Under the pieces are notes generated by a model. That model ran no database searches. It was not told where the DNA came from and worked only from the letters and a program-made list of their open reading frames with translations. Of a DNA stretch of 64,000 bases, positions 18,070 through 26,087 are shown piece after piece. Positions within the stretch are counted from its first letter, which is position 1. Each line of letters opens with the position of its first letter. The position numbers were made by a program, and so were the translations under genes. This stretch comes from Aquincola sp. (lineage in GTDB: Bacteria > Pseudomonadota > Gammaproteobacteria > Burkholderiales > Burkholderiaceae_C): NCBI GenBank assembly GCA_022841885.1, contig JALHQP010000008.1:1-64000 (forward strand), in the 5' to 3' direction.

Positions 18070-19530
18070 TCAGCGCGGCAGTGGCCGGCTCGCCGTGGCG
18101 TACAGCTCCGACAGCGGCACCACGCGTCCGTGCAGCGGCAGGATGCGGTCCACGTTCAGCTGCAGGCGCTCGAGGTTCTCGATCAGGTTGACGTTGTTCG
18201 CGTTCGGCGTCGCCGGCGGCGGCATGTTGGGCGGCAGCGGCGTGTAGGCGTCGGCCTGGATCAGCAGGCGCTCCTTGGGCAGCCAGACCATCAGGAAGGC
18301 GTCGTTGTGCACGCTGCCGGTGATGCGGTGCAGCTCGATGTTGCGCGTGCCGTCCGACAGCAACCCCTTGTCGGCCACCGCCTGCAGGCGTGGCGCGCGC
18401 GCGGCCTGGGCCATGCGGTCGGGCCGCACCGCGTTCGGCGTGGCGAGCACGCGCTCGAAGTACGGCACGGCCGCCGCCTGCGTGACGATGGTCGCGCCCT
18501 CGGCCACGGCGGCGCGCACGCCGCCCGAGTGGTCGAAGTGCGGGTGGCTGTTGACCGCATAGCGGATCGGCTTTCCCGGCACCAGGCCCTTCACATGGTC
18601 GATCACCGCCTGCGTGCGTGCGTCGTTCAGCGGCGTCTCGACCAGCACCCAGTGGTCGGCCATTTCGATGGCCACGCTGTTGTGCGAACCGCCGGCGACG
18701 AACCACACGCCATCGGCCACCTTCTCGGAGACCACGCGTTCGCCCTGGTTGCGCGCCGCGTCCGGCAGCACCAGGGTGGCCACGCTGGCGTTGGGCTGCA
18801 CCTCCTTGATCGCCAGGTCGAGCACCGGGTGGCCGCCGCTCGTCTGCCGCACGCGGCCGGGGAACTTGACGCCGCCACCGACGTCGCGGTACTCGCTGTA
18901 GGTGGTGAGCGTGCGCGTGTCGCCGAGCACGGGGTCGGGGAAGGTGGAGTCCACCTGCGTCACCAGGCCTTCGGCGCTGACAGTCACGCTGGCGCGGTAG
19001 CGGCCCGGCTGCGCAACATCGAGCACCGTGCTGCCGCCCTCGCCCGCCCGCGCGCTCGCACCCTGGCGCTGCGCCGCCTTCAGCACGCCGTGCGGCGTGA
19101 TCCAGATCTGGTGGATGCGATCGGCCGTGAAGCGGGGACCGGGCGCCACGTTGCCGCCGACCACGTTCCACGCGATCTCGCCGTTCACGTACTGGTCGTT
19201 GCGCTGCTGGCCGGCCAGCGGATAACCGCCGCCGCCACGCGGCTCGGCGCGGCTGAGCACGACCTCGTCGCGCATCGCACCGGCCTCGTAGTCCACCGTG
19301 CGCACCACCGAGTGGTAGGCCACCTTGGGCCAGGGGCCACCCGGCAGGTAGGCCTGGCCGAAGGTAAAGGCTTCGCCCTCGCCCACGTAGCGGATCGACT
19401 TGAGCTGCGCCGCACCCATGGCCTGCGAGGCGCGCGCGACCACGTCGGTCGCGCTGGGGGACGGGGTGGCGCAGCCGGCCACCAGGGTCGCCGTGGCCAG
19501 CGCGGCCAGGGCAGCGGTCATGGGGTGCAT
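18070..19530 (-). CDS. Metallo-beta-lactamase-fold lipoprotein hydrolase
   Basis: A 486-aa protein with a lipoprotein signal (lipobox VAGC near residue 20), an N-terminal beta-rich domain of ~250 residues, and a C-terminal MBL domain. The metal motif is NSHPHFDHSGGV (HxHxDH), with later ligands in GSVHNDAF and IQADAY. Such proteins hydrolyse esters, lactones or thioesters in the periplasm; this subgroup often includes a large N-terminal region of unknown role. Start at MHPMTAAL follows GGAG; codons upstream in frame are not signal-like. It is divergent from the DUF1223 gene. Confidence 0.85.
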   Translation of the reverse strand: MHPMTAALAALATATLVAGCATPSPSATDVVARASQAMGAAQLKSIRYVGEGEAFTFGQAYLPGGPWPKVAYHSVVRTVDYEAGAMRDEVVLSRAEPRGGGGYPLAGQQRNDQYVNGEIAWNVVGGNVAPGPRFTADRIHQIWITPHGVLKAAQRQGASARAGEGGSTVLDVAQPGRYRASVTVSAEGLVTQVDSTFPDPVLGDTRTLTTYSEYRDVGGGVKFPGRVRQTSGGHPVLDLAIKEVQPNASVATLVLPDAARNQGERVVSEKVADGVWFVAGGSHNSVAIEMADHWVLVETPLNDARTQAVIDHVKGLVPGKPIRYAVNSHPHFDHSGGVRAAVAEGATIVTQAAAVPYFERVLATPNAVRPDRMAQAARAPRLQAVADKGLLSDGTRNIELHRITGSVHNDAFLMVWLPKERLLIQADAYTPLPPNMPPPATPNANNVNLIENLERLQLNVDRILPLHGRVVPLSELYATASRPLPR

Positions 19531-19666
19531 TGGTCGTTCTCCTCGTTGTTCGGCAGGATGGCCCACCGTGTACGCGCCGCCACGGGCGCGCATTCCACCG
19601 CGGGGCGTCGGTGCCAGGTGTCAGGAATCGTGAGCCGGGCCGACCAAGACGCACGAGGCCCCTACC

Positions 19667-20386
19667 GTGACGCACCCCATCCCCCTGACCCTTGGCCTGA
19701 TGCTCGGCATCGGAGCCGCCAGCGCGCAGCCGGCGCCGCCTTCGGCCTGCCGGGCCACCAGCAGCGCCCAGCCCCCCGCGGTGGTGGAGCTGTACACGAG
19801 CGAAGGCTGCAGCTCCTGCCCGCCGGCCGACCGCTGGCTGTCCACTCTGAAGGGCCGGCCCGAGGTGCTGGCGCTGGCCTTCCACGTCAATTACTGGGAC
19901 CGGCTCGGCTGGCCCGACCGTTTTGCCAATGCCGCCACCACCGAGCGGCAGCACCAATTGCAGCGTGCCTCCGGCGCACCCTACGTCTACACGCCGCAGG
20001 TGGTGCTCAACGGGCGCGACCTGCGCGGCTGGCGCGCGGCCGCATTGCCGCGCCTGGCGGCGAGCCCGGTGTCGCTGGCGCTGGTGCGCGACGGCGCGCG
20101 CGTGCGCGCGACGGTCACCGGCCCCGCCTCGCAACGCCTGGCGGGCTACTGGGCCGTGCTCGAGGACGGGCATGTCAGCCGCGTCAAGGCCGGCGAAAAC
20201 GCCGGCGAGACGCTGGCCCACGACCATGTGGTCACGCTCTACCGGCCGGTGCCGGCCTGGGGCGGTGGCACGCATGAACTCTCGCTCGACCTGCCGCCGG
20301 CCGGCACCGCGGCTCGCCGCGTGGCCTTCGTCGTGACCGACCCGCTCGGCGCGACGCCACTGCAGGCGCTGGTGCTGGGCTGCTGA
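19667..20386 (+). CDS. DUF1223 secreted thioredoxin-like protein
   Basis: A 239-aa protein beginning at GTG, with a signal peptide (LTLGLMLGIGAASAQ). The DUF1223 core follows: VVELYTSEGCSSCPPADRW carries a CxxC pair in a thioredoxin-like position, then FHVNYWDRLGW and YTPQVVLNGRD. The C-terminal half is beta-rich. Members are periplasmic and probably redox-active, but no substrate is defined. It converges on the LysR gene with a gap of only 7 bases. Confidence 0.88.
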   Translation: MTHPIPLTLGLMLGIGAASAQPAPPSACRATSSAQPPAVVELYTSEGCSSCPPADRWLSTLKGRPEVLALAFHVNYWDRLGWPDRFANAATTERQHQLQRASGAPYVYTPQVVLNGRDLRGWRAAALPRLAASPVSLALVRDGARVRATVTGPASQRLAGYWAVLEDGHVSRVKAGENAGETLAHDHVVTLYRPVPAWGGGTHELSLDLPPAGTAARRVAFVVTDPLGATPLQALVLGC

Positions 20387-20393
20387 GCCGGCC

Positions 20394-21305
20394 TCAGGCG
20401 GCGGCGAACGCCGCGCCGATGAAGTCGACGAAGGCGCGCACCCGCGTCGAGTGCTGGTGGCGTTGCGGCCACACGGCATAGATGTCGGCGTCGGGCGTGC
20501 GCCAATGCGGCAGCACCTGCACGAGGCGCCCGCTCTTCAGGTAGCGCTCGATGTCCCACTCGGCCCGCATCACGATGCCGTGACCGTCCAGGGCCCACTG
20601 CACCGCAATCTCGCCGTCGTTGGTCGTCAGGCTGCCGCGGGTGCGTATCGCCTCCTCGCGCCCGCCCTTGCCACGCACTGGTGCCAGGCGCCACAGGCCG
20701 TAGGCCTCGTCGCCCTGGCGGATGCCGATGCAGTTGTGGCGCGCCAGGTCGGCCGGCAGCTTGGGTTCGCCGGCGCGTGCCAGGTAGGCGGGCGTGGCCA
20801 CGAGCAGGCGCCGGTTGGCCGCCAGGCGGCGCGCGAACACGCGCGCGTCGGGTGGGGCACCAAAGCGGATGCCGAGGTCGAAGCTGTCGTCCGACAACGG
20901 CAGCGGATTGACCGAGAGCTGCAACTGCACCTCCACCTTCGGATGGCGGCGCACGAACTTCGACACCAGCGGCGCGATGTGCATGCGGCCGAAGCCGAGC
21001 GTCGCGTTCAGGCGCAGCAGGCCCTGCGGCTCGCTGCGGCTGGCGCCCAGCTGCTGCTGCAGCTCGTCGAGCTCGCCGAGGATGCGGCGCGCATGCGAGA
21101 GCAGTAGCTCGCCCTCGGGCGTGAGGCCCATGCGCCGGGTGGTGCGGCTGGCGAGCGACGTGCCCAGGCGCGCCTCCATCGCCGCGAGGCGCTTGCTGAC
21201 CGCGGGCGTGGACACGCCGAGCTCGCGCGCGGCAGCCGACAGGCTGCCGGACACCGCCAACGTGGCGAAGAAATCGAGGTCGGCAGGCTGGATCGGGTGC
21301 GGCAC
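20394..21305 (-). CDS. LysR-family transcriptional regulator
   Basis: A 303-aa regulator. The N-terminal winged helix is DLDFFATLAVSGSLSAAARE through VSKRLAAMEARLG, followed by the linker helix and a periplasmic-binding-protein-like effector domain (GLLRLNATLGFGR onward). It is divergent from a tartrate/D-malate-type dehydrogenase gene across a 99-base gap containing a LysR-type box, so it most likely controls that gene and the Bug receptor behind it. The inducer would be a hydroxy-dicarboxylate by context. Confidence 0.93.
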   Translation of the reverse strand: MPHPIQPADLDFFATLAVSGSLSAAARELGVSTPAVSKRLAAMEARLGTSLASRTTRRMGLTPEGELLLSHARRILGELDELQQQLGASRSEPQGLLRLNATLGFGRMHIAPLVSKFVRRHPKVEVQLQLSVNPLPLSDDSFDLGIRFGAPPDARVFARRLAANRRLLVATPAYLARAGEPKLPADLARHNCIGIRQGDEAYGLWRLAPVRGKGGREEAIRTRGSLTTNDGEIAVQWALDGHGIVMRAEWDIERYLKSGRLVQVLPHWRTPDADIYAVWPQRHQHSTRVRAFVDFIGAAFAAA

Positions 21306-21314
21306 GATTGTTGA

Positions 21315-21333
21315 ATTCAGGTTAACGACGAAT
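21315..21333. promoter_or_regulatory. LysR-type operator between regulator and dehydrogenase
   Basis: The dyad ATTC-N11-GAAT (extendable to AATTC/GAATT) has the T-N11-A spacing of LysR binding boxes and lies 9 bases from the regulator start and 71 bases before the dehydrogenase ATG. The location fits autoregulation plus activation of the divergent gene. Confidence 0.55.
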
Positions 21334-21404
21334 TGAATCTAGGGCCACTTCGTCAACCTGTCCAGCGCCTAGAGTCAAGCCATCGACCACCCCAGGAGAC
21401 ACGC

Positions 21405-22472
21405 ATGAAGACCTACCGCATTGCCACCATTCCCGGCGACGGCATCGGCAAGGAGGTGGTGCCGGCCGGCGCCGAGGTGCTGCAGGCCCTGGCGGCCAGC
21501 GGCGGGGGCTTTCGCTTCGAGTTCGAGGACTTCGGCTGGGGCGGCGACTGGTACCGCGCGCACGGCGAGATGATGCCGGCCGACGGCCTGGAGGCGCTGA
21601 AGGGCAAGGACGCGATCCTGTTCGGCTCGGCCGGCGACCCGCAGATCCCCGACCACATCACGCTCTGGGGCCTGCGCCTGAAGATCTGCCAGGGCTTCGA
21701 CCAGTACGCCAACGTACGGCCCACGCGCATCCTGCCCGGCATCGACGCGCCTCTGAAGCGCTGCAAGCCCGAGGACCTGGACTGGGTGATCGTGCGCGAG
21801 AACTCCGAGGGCGAGTACGCCGGTGTCGGCGGCCGCGTCCACCAGGGCCACCCAATCGAGGCCGCGACCGACGTGTCCATCATGACGCGCGCCGGCGTCG
21901 AGCGCGTGCTGCGCTTCGCCTTCAAGCTGGCGCAGTCGAGACCGCGCAAGCAGCTGACCGTGGTGACCAAGAGCAATGCGCAGCGCCACGCGATGGTGAT
22001 GTGGGACGAGATCGCCAACGAAGTGGCGCGCGAGTTCCCGGACGTCAAGTGGGACAAGGAGCTGGTCGACGCGATGACCGCGCGCATGGTCAACAAGCCG
22101 GCGACGCTGGACACCGTGGTCGCGACGAACCTGCACGCCGACATCCTGAGTGACCTGGCTGCCGCCCTGGCCGGCAGCCTGGGCATCGCGCCCACCGCCA
22201 ACCTCGACCCCGAGCGACGCTACCCGAGCATGTTCGAGCCGATCCACGGCTCGGCCTTCGACATCATGGGCAAGGGCCTGGCGAATCCGGTGGGCACCTT
22301 CTGGTCCTGCGTGATGCTGCTCGAGCACCTGGGCGAGCAGGAGGCGGCGCAGCGCCTGATGGCGGCGATCGAGGCGGTGACTGCCGACACCTCGCTGCAC
22401 ACCGGCGACCTCGGCGGCACGGCCAGGACGGCCGACGTGACGCGTGCCGTGATCGCCCGCCTGGCGCGCTGA
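21405..22472 (+). CDS. Tartrate / D-malate dehydrogenase family (isopropylmalate dehydrogenase-like)
   Basis: A 355-aa decarboxylating beta-hydroxyacid dehydrogenase. It has the N-terminus YRIATIPGDGIGKEVVPAG, the substrate-binding block RPTRILPGIDAPLK, VIVRENSEGEYAG, and the metal/NAD region FEPIHGSAFDIMGKGLANPVG. The substitutions relative to LeuB fit the TtuC/DmlA branch, which acts on tartrate, D-malate or related acids with NAD+. AGGAG precedes the ATG. It is followed by a tripartite-tricarboxylate binding protein and regulated by the divergent LysR gene, consistent with uptake and oxidation of a dicarboxylate. Confidence 0.9.
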   Translation: MKTYRIATIPGDGIGKEVVPAGAEVLQALAASGGGFRFEFEDFGWGGDWYRAHGEMMPADGLEALKGKDAILFGSAGDPQIPDHITLWGLRLKICQGFDQYANVRPTRILPGIDAPLKRCKPEDLDWVIVRENSEGEYAGVGGRVHQGHPIEAATDVSIMTRAGVERVLRFAFKLAQSRPRKQLTVVTKSNAQRHAMVMWDEIANEVAREFPDVKWDKELVDAMTARMVNKPATLDTVVATNLHADILSDLAAALAGSLGIAPTANLDPERRYPSMFEPIHGSAFDIMGKGLANPVGTFWSCVMLLEHLGEQEAAQRLMAAIEAVTADTSLHTGDLGGTARTADVTRAVIARLAR

Positions 22473-22512
22473 CCCTCCCCCACAAGACCCGTTCCTTCCA
22501 AGGAGACATGCC

Positions 22513-23487
22513 ATGCAAGGCTTTGCACTGACCCGTCGCGCCTGCGCGATCGCGGCCCTGTCCTTCATCGCCGTCGGCGCCCAGGCGCAGGCCTGGCCCA
22601 GCAAGCCGGTCACGCTGGTCGTGCCCTTCCCGCCCGGCGGCACCACCGACGTGCTGGCGCGTGCGCTGGCCGAGAAGCTCACGCAGAGCCTGGGCCAGAC
22701 CGTGATCGTCGAGAGCAAGCCCGGCGCGGGTGCGACGCTCGGCGCCGACTTCGTCGCCAAGAGCAAGCCCGACGGCTACACGCTGCTGATGGGCGCGGTG
22801 CACCACACGATCGCGCCTTCGGTGTTCAAGAAGCTGCCCTACGACCTGCAGAGGGACTTCGCCCCGATCACCACCGTGGCCCTGGTGCCCAACGTGCTGA
22901 CCGTCAGCGCGACCAACCCGGCGAAGACCGTGGCCGAGCTGGTGGCTCAGGCCAAGGCCGCCCCGGGCAAGCTGAACTACGGCAGCAACGGCAACGGCAC
23001 CGCCCAGCACCTGATCGGCACCCAATTCGAGAGCGCCAACGGCATCGAGATCGCGCACATTCCCTACAAGGGCAGCGGCCCGCTGGTCACCGACCTGATC
23101 GGCGGCCAGGTGACGATGTCCTTCGACACGGTGACCCCCGTGCTGCCGCACATCAAGGCCGGCAAGCTGAAGGCGCTGGCGGTGACGACGAGCAAGCGCT
23201 CGTCGGCGTTGCCCGAGGTGCCGACGCTGGCCGAGGCGGGCGTCAAGGGCATCGACACCGGCACCTGGTTCGGCCTGCTGGCACCGGCCGCCACCCCGAA
23301 GGACATCGTCGTGCGCCTGAACGCCGACGTGGTGAAGCTGCTGGCGCAGCCCGAGTTCCGCAAGCAGCTCGAAGCGATCGGCGCCGAGCCCGTGGGCAAC
23401 ACGCCCGATCAGATGGCAGTCCAGATCAAGGACGACAGCGAGAAGTTCGCGCGCCTGGTGAAGGATGCGAAGGTGGTGATCGAGTAG
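22513..23487 (+). CDS. Bug-family (TTT) periplasmic substrate-binding protein
   Basis: A 324-aa extracytoplasmic receptor. It has a signal peptide ending VGAQAQ, then WPSKPVTLVVPFPPGGTTDV, the family start, then ESKPGAGATLGADFVAKSKPDGYTLL and the conserved YNPYKG-like block HIPYKGSG. Bug proteins bind carboxylates and deliver them to TctAB membrane subunits, which are not in this window; orphan receptors are common in Burkholderiales. It sits 40 bases after the dehydrogenase with AGGAG before the start, so it is in the same operon. Confidence 0.93.
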   Translation: MQGFALTRRACAIAALSFIAVGAQAQAWPSKPVTLVVPFPPGGTTDVLARALAEKLTQSLGQTVIVESKPGAGATLGADFVAKSKPDGYTLLMGAVHHTIAPSVFKKLPYDLQRDFAPITTVALVPNVLTVSATNPAKTVAELVAQAKAAPGKLNYGSNGNGTAQHLIGTQFESANGIEIAHIPYKGSGPLVTDLIGGQVTMSFDTVTPVLPHIKAGKLKALAVTTSKRSSALPEVPTLAEAGVKGIDTGTWFGLLAPAATPKDIVVRLNADVVKLLAQPEFRKQLEAIGAEPVGNTPDQMAVQIKDDSEKFARLVKDAKVVIE

Positions 23488-23502
23488 CGACTGCTGGGGC
23501 TG

Positions 23503-23616
23503 CGCGGCAAAGGCGTGGGAGCGCTGCGGCTGGGGTGCGACCTCGGCGGTCTTCGCTTCGCTCCGACTGCCCCAGGGGGAGCCCACCCCGGGCGCCGCCC
23601 GCCGCAACGCGACGCG
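23503..23616. repeat. Short, core-less copy of the palindromic intergenic repeat
   Basis: The left part (GCAAAGGCG ... GGGGTGCGACC) matches the left terminus of the elements at 41263 and 49799. The right part (GGGGGAGCCCACCCCGGGC ... CGCAACGCGAC) matches the right terminus of the element at 41545. The ~130-bp core present in those copies is absent, so this is an internal deletion product or the ancestral empty form. It lies between two convergent Bug genes. Confidence 0.7.
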
Positions 23617-23636
23617 GCGAGCAGAAGCGACCCAAC

Positions 23637-24596
23637 CTACGGCTTCTTGACGCCCAGCCCCATCATCTTCGCCGTCTCGCCGTAGACCGCGGCGCGCTCC
23701 TTCATGAACGCGTCCATCTGCTCGACGCCGACGTTGATCAGCTCGAACCCGCTCTTGGCCGCGAGCTCCTTCATCTCCGGGTCGGCGTTGAGCGACGCGA
23801 ACAAGTCCGACAGCCGCTTCTTCACGTCCGGCGGCGTCGACTTGGGCACGGCGATGCCGCGCATCGCGCCGTCGACCCAGTCGACGCCCAGTTCCTTGAA
23901 GGTGGGCACGTCGGGCAGCAGCGGGTGGCGCTGCGCCATCGCCACCGCGAGCGCGCGCACGCGCTGCTTGTTGTTGATCGCGAACACGGTGTAGGTCAGC
24001 GCGCCATCGACCTGCGCGCCGAGCACGGCGTTGGCCAGGTCACCCGTGCCTTTGTACGGTACGTAGGTGGTCTTGATCTTGAAGCCGCCGTTCAGGCGCT
24101 CGTGCGCGGCGTGGTTGGCCGAGTTGAGCGCCGAGCCGGCGAGGTTGAACTTGCCCGGGTTGGCCTGCGCGGCCTTGAGGAAGTCGGCGAAGGTCCTGAA
24201 CGGGCTCTGCTCGGGCACCACCAGCGCGTCGGGCGTGTAGTGGTACCAGAACACCGGCGCCAGGTCCTCGGTCTTGTACTGGACCTGCCCCTCGAGCGGC
24301 TGCAGCACCACGTGCGGCAGGTTGATGCCATAGACGTTCAGGCCGTCGGCGGGCAGCGTGTTGGCGCTGCTCCACAGGATCGCGCCGCCGCCGCCGGCCT
24401 TGTACTGCACCACGGTGTCGATGGCCGGGCACTTCTTCTTCAGCACCACCTGCTGGTGGCGTGCCGAGATGTCGGACTCGCCACCGGGCGGGAAAGCCTG
24501 CCAGTAGTTCAGGTTCTTGTCGGGGCACAGGTTCTGCGCCGAGGCACCGGCGGCAGCGAACAGGGCGAGGGCAGCGACGAGGCGGACAGGCTTCAT
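23637..24596 (-). CDS. Bug-family (TTT) periplasmic substrate-binding protein, second
   Basis: A 319-aa receptor with a signal peptide (LVAALALFAAAGASA). The mature part reads FPPGGESDISARHQQVVLKK, KAGGGGAILW and TTYVPYKGTGDL, the family landmarks, but it is clearly diverged from the neighbouring Bug protein. The Cys pair NLCPDK/KKKCPA near the N-terminus is unusual for the family and could form a disulfide. Start at MKPVRLVA; upstream frame is not signal-like. It is orphaned from any transporter membrane genes here. Confidence 0.9.
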   Translation of the reverse strand: MKPVRLVAALALFAAAGASAQNLCPDKNLNYWQAFPPGGESDISARHQQVVLKKKCPAIDTVVQYKAGGGGAILWSSANTLPADGLNVYGINLPHVVLQPLEGQVQYKTEDLAPVFWYHYTPDALVVPEQSPFRTFADFLKAAQANPGKFNLAGSALNSANHAAHERLNGGFKIKTTYVPYKGTGDLANAVLGAQVDGALTYTVFAINNKQRVRALAVAMAQRHPLLPDVPTFKELGVDWVDGAMRGIAVPKSTPPDVKKRLSDLFASLNADPEMKELAAKSGFELINVGVEQMDAFMKERAAVYGETAKMMGLGVKKP

Positions 24597-24685
24597 GCAG
24601 GCAACTCCAGAAGGCGTGGGCCGAGTGTGGCAACACCACGCCGGCCGGCCATCGGCGCTCACCCTGATACCAAGGCGAACCAACG

Positions 24686-25165
24686 CTACTGAGGCCAGAC
24701 GAGTTCGAAGTGCTCGAGGATCAGCACCGCGCGCTCGCCGACCTGGAAGCCCTGCGCCTCGGCGCGCTCGGCAAATTCCTGCCGGTACGCGACGAGCCAC
24801 CAGGCCAGCGTGCGGTCCCCCTCACCGCACTCGAAGGCGAACTCCTCGTCGATGTCGTTGAAGTAGCGCCGCTCGACATGGGTCAGGCGCACGATGGCGC
24901 GCGGCGTGCCGCGGCCGTCGAGCACGACCACGTGCTCGCCCGGGCGCGGCAGGTCGTCGCCGTCGGCCTCAAAGTCGCGCTCGAGCGTGGCGTGGGCGCG
25001 CTTGTGTCCCTCGGCCACCAGCGCGGCCAGTTCGTCGGCCACCGCGCGCGTGTGACCGAAGGCGGTGGCCGAGAAGCCTTCGACCTGCACGCTGCAGGCC
25101 TTCTGGTAGTCGAGCCAGAAGGCCTGGATCTGGTCGCGGCGGCCCGGCAGCGGGGGGTGGCTCAT
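24686..25165 (-). CDS. ASCH-domain protein
   Basis: A 159-aa protein of the ASCH (YhfF-like) type. Residues ~5-30 form the lead helix (QIQAFWLDYQKAC), the central GEHVVVLDGRGTPRAIVRLT is the beta core, and FNDIDEEFAFECGEGDRTLAWW carries the family acidic and Trp residues. ASCH folds resemble PUA domains and are thought to bind RNA; some members hydrolyse acetylated nucleosides. It follows the SDR gene by 6 bases and may be in its operon. Confidence 0.8.
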   Translation of the reverse strand: MSHPPLPGRRDQIQAFWLDYQKACSVQVEGFSATAFGHTRAVADELAALVAEGHKRAHATLERDFEADGDDLPRPGEHVVVLDGRGTPRAIVRLTHVERRYFNDIDEEFAFECGEGDRTLAWWLVAYRQEFAERAEAQGFQVGERAVLILEHFELVWPQ

Positions 25166-25171
25166 TGCGCC

Positions 25172-26074
25172 CTACTCGGCGCGCAACGCCGCGCGCAGGT
25201 CGGCGCCGATCTGCGGCCTGTCGGCGAAGGGGTCGGTCGGGTTGCGCGCCAGCATCACGTCCTCGAGCCGGTTCTGCACCGCGCCGAGCGCCTTCGGGTG
25301 GCTGTAGATGTAGAAGCGCCGTTCGCGCAGCGCGTCGAACACCAGGCCGGCCACCTGCGCGGCCGTCACCTTGCCCGACTCGACCGCCTTGCTGACCATA
25401 GCCTGCGCGACACGCTGGCTGCGCGTGGGCTTGCCCATCGGCGAGTCGCCCGGCCGGTTGCGGTGGCTCTGGTGGATGCCGGTGGCGACGAAGTACGGAC
25501 ACAGCACCGAGGCCGTGACCTGGTCGGTGACCAGCGACAGATCCTGGTACAGCGTCTCGGACAGGCTCACCACCGCATGCTTGCTGACGTTGTAGACGCC
25601 CATGTTGGGCGGGTTCAGCAGGCCGGCCATCGACGCGGTGTTGACGATGTGGCCCTCGTAGCCCGGGTCGGCCTTGGCGGCCTCGAGCATGCGCGGCGTG
25701 AACACGCGCACGCCGTGCGCCACGCCCATGATGTTGACGCCGATCACCCACTCCCAGTCGGCGACGCTGTGTTCCCAGATCAGGCCGCCTGAGCCGACGC
25801 CGGCGTTGTTGAACACGACGTGGGGCACACCGAAGCGCGCGAAGGTGGCGTCGCCCAGCGCTTCGACCTCGGCGGCCTTGGACACGTCGAGGCGAAACGG
25901 CAGCACTGCGGCGCCCAGCGCGGCGATCTCGGTGGCGGCCTTCTCGAGCGCGTCGGCCTGCACGTCGGCCATCACGACGTGCATGCCTTCGCGGGCGGCC
26001 AACCGCGCCGTTTCGAGGCCGAAGCCGGAGCCGGCGCCGGTGATCACGGCCGTGCGGCCTTTGAAGTGCTTCAT
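25172..26074 (-). CDS. Short-chain dehydrogenase/reductase
   Basis: A 300-aa classical SDR: VITGAGSGFGLETARLAARE at the cofactor site, FNNAGVGSGG, NTASMAGL with the catalytic Ser and YNVSKHAVV with Tyr-x3-Lys. The C-terminus extends ~50 residues beyond the minimal fold. Downstream of an acyl-CoA dehydrogenase gene by 13 bases on the same strand, it may act on a lipid-derived alcohol or ketone. Start at MKHFKGRTAV is the natural N-terminus. Confidence 0.9.
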   Translation of the reverse strand: MKHFKGRTAVITGAGSGFGLETARLAAREGMHVVMADVQADALEKAATEIAALGAAVLPFRLDVSKAAEVEALGDATFARFGVPHVVFNNAGVGSGGLIWEHSVADWEWVIGVNIMGVAHGVRVFTPRMLEAAKADPGYEGHIVNTASMAGLLNPPNMGVYNVSKHAVVSLSETLYQDLSLVTDQVTASVLCPYFVATGIHQSHRNRPGDSPMGKPTRSQRVAQAMVSKAVESGKVTAAQVAGLVFDALRERRFYIYSHPKALGAVQNRLEDVMLARNPTDPFADRPQIGADLRAALRAE

Positions 26075-26087
26075 GGCGTCAGCAGAG

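Noticed and set aside
17293-20479. Very long open frames (~1000 codons on either strand) over the histidine phosphatase, MBL and DUF1223 genes.
   Set aside because: They run antisense or out of frame to three well-recognised proteins, are made of Arg/Ala/Gly-rich low-complexity sequence and result from high GC at third codon positions.
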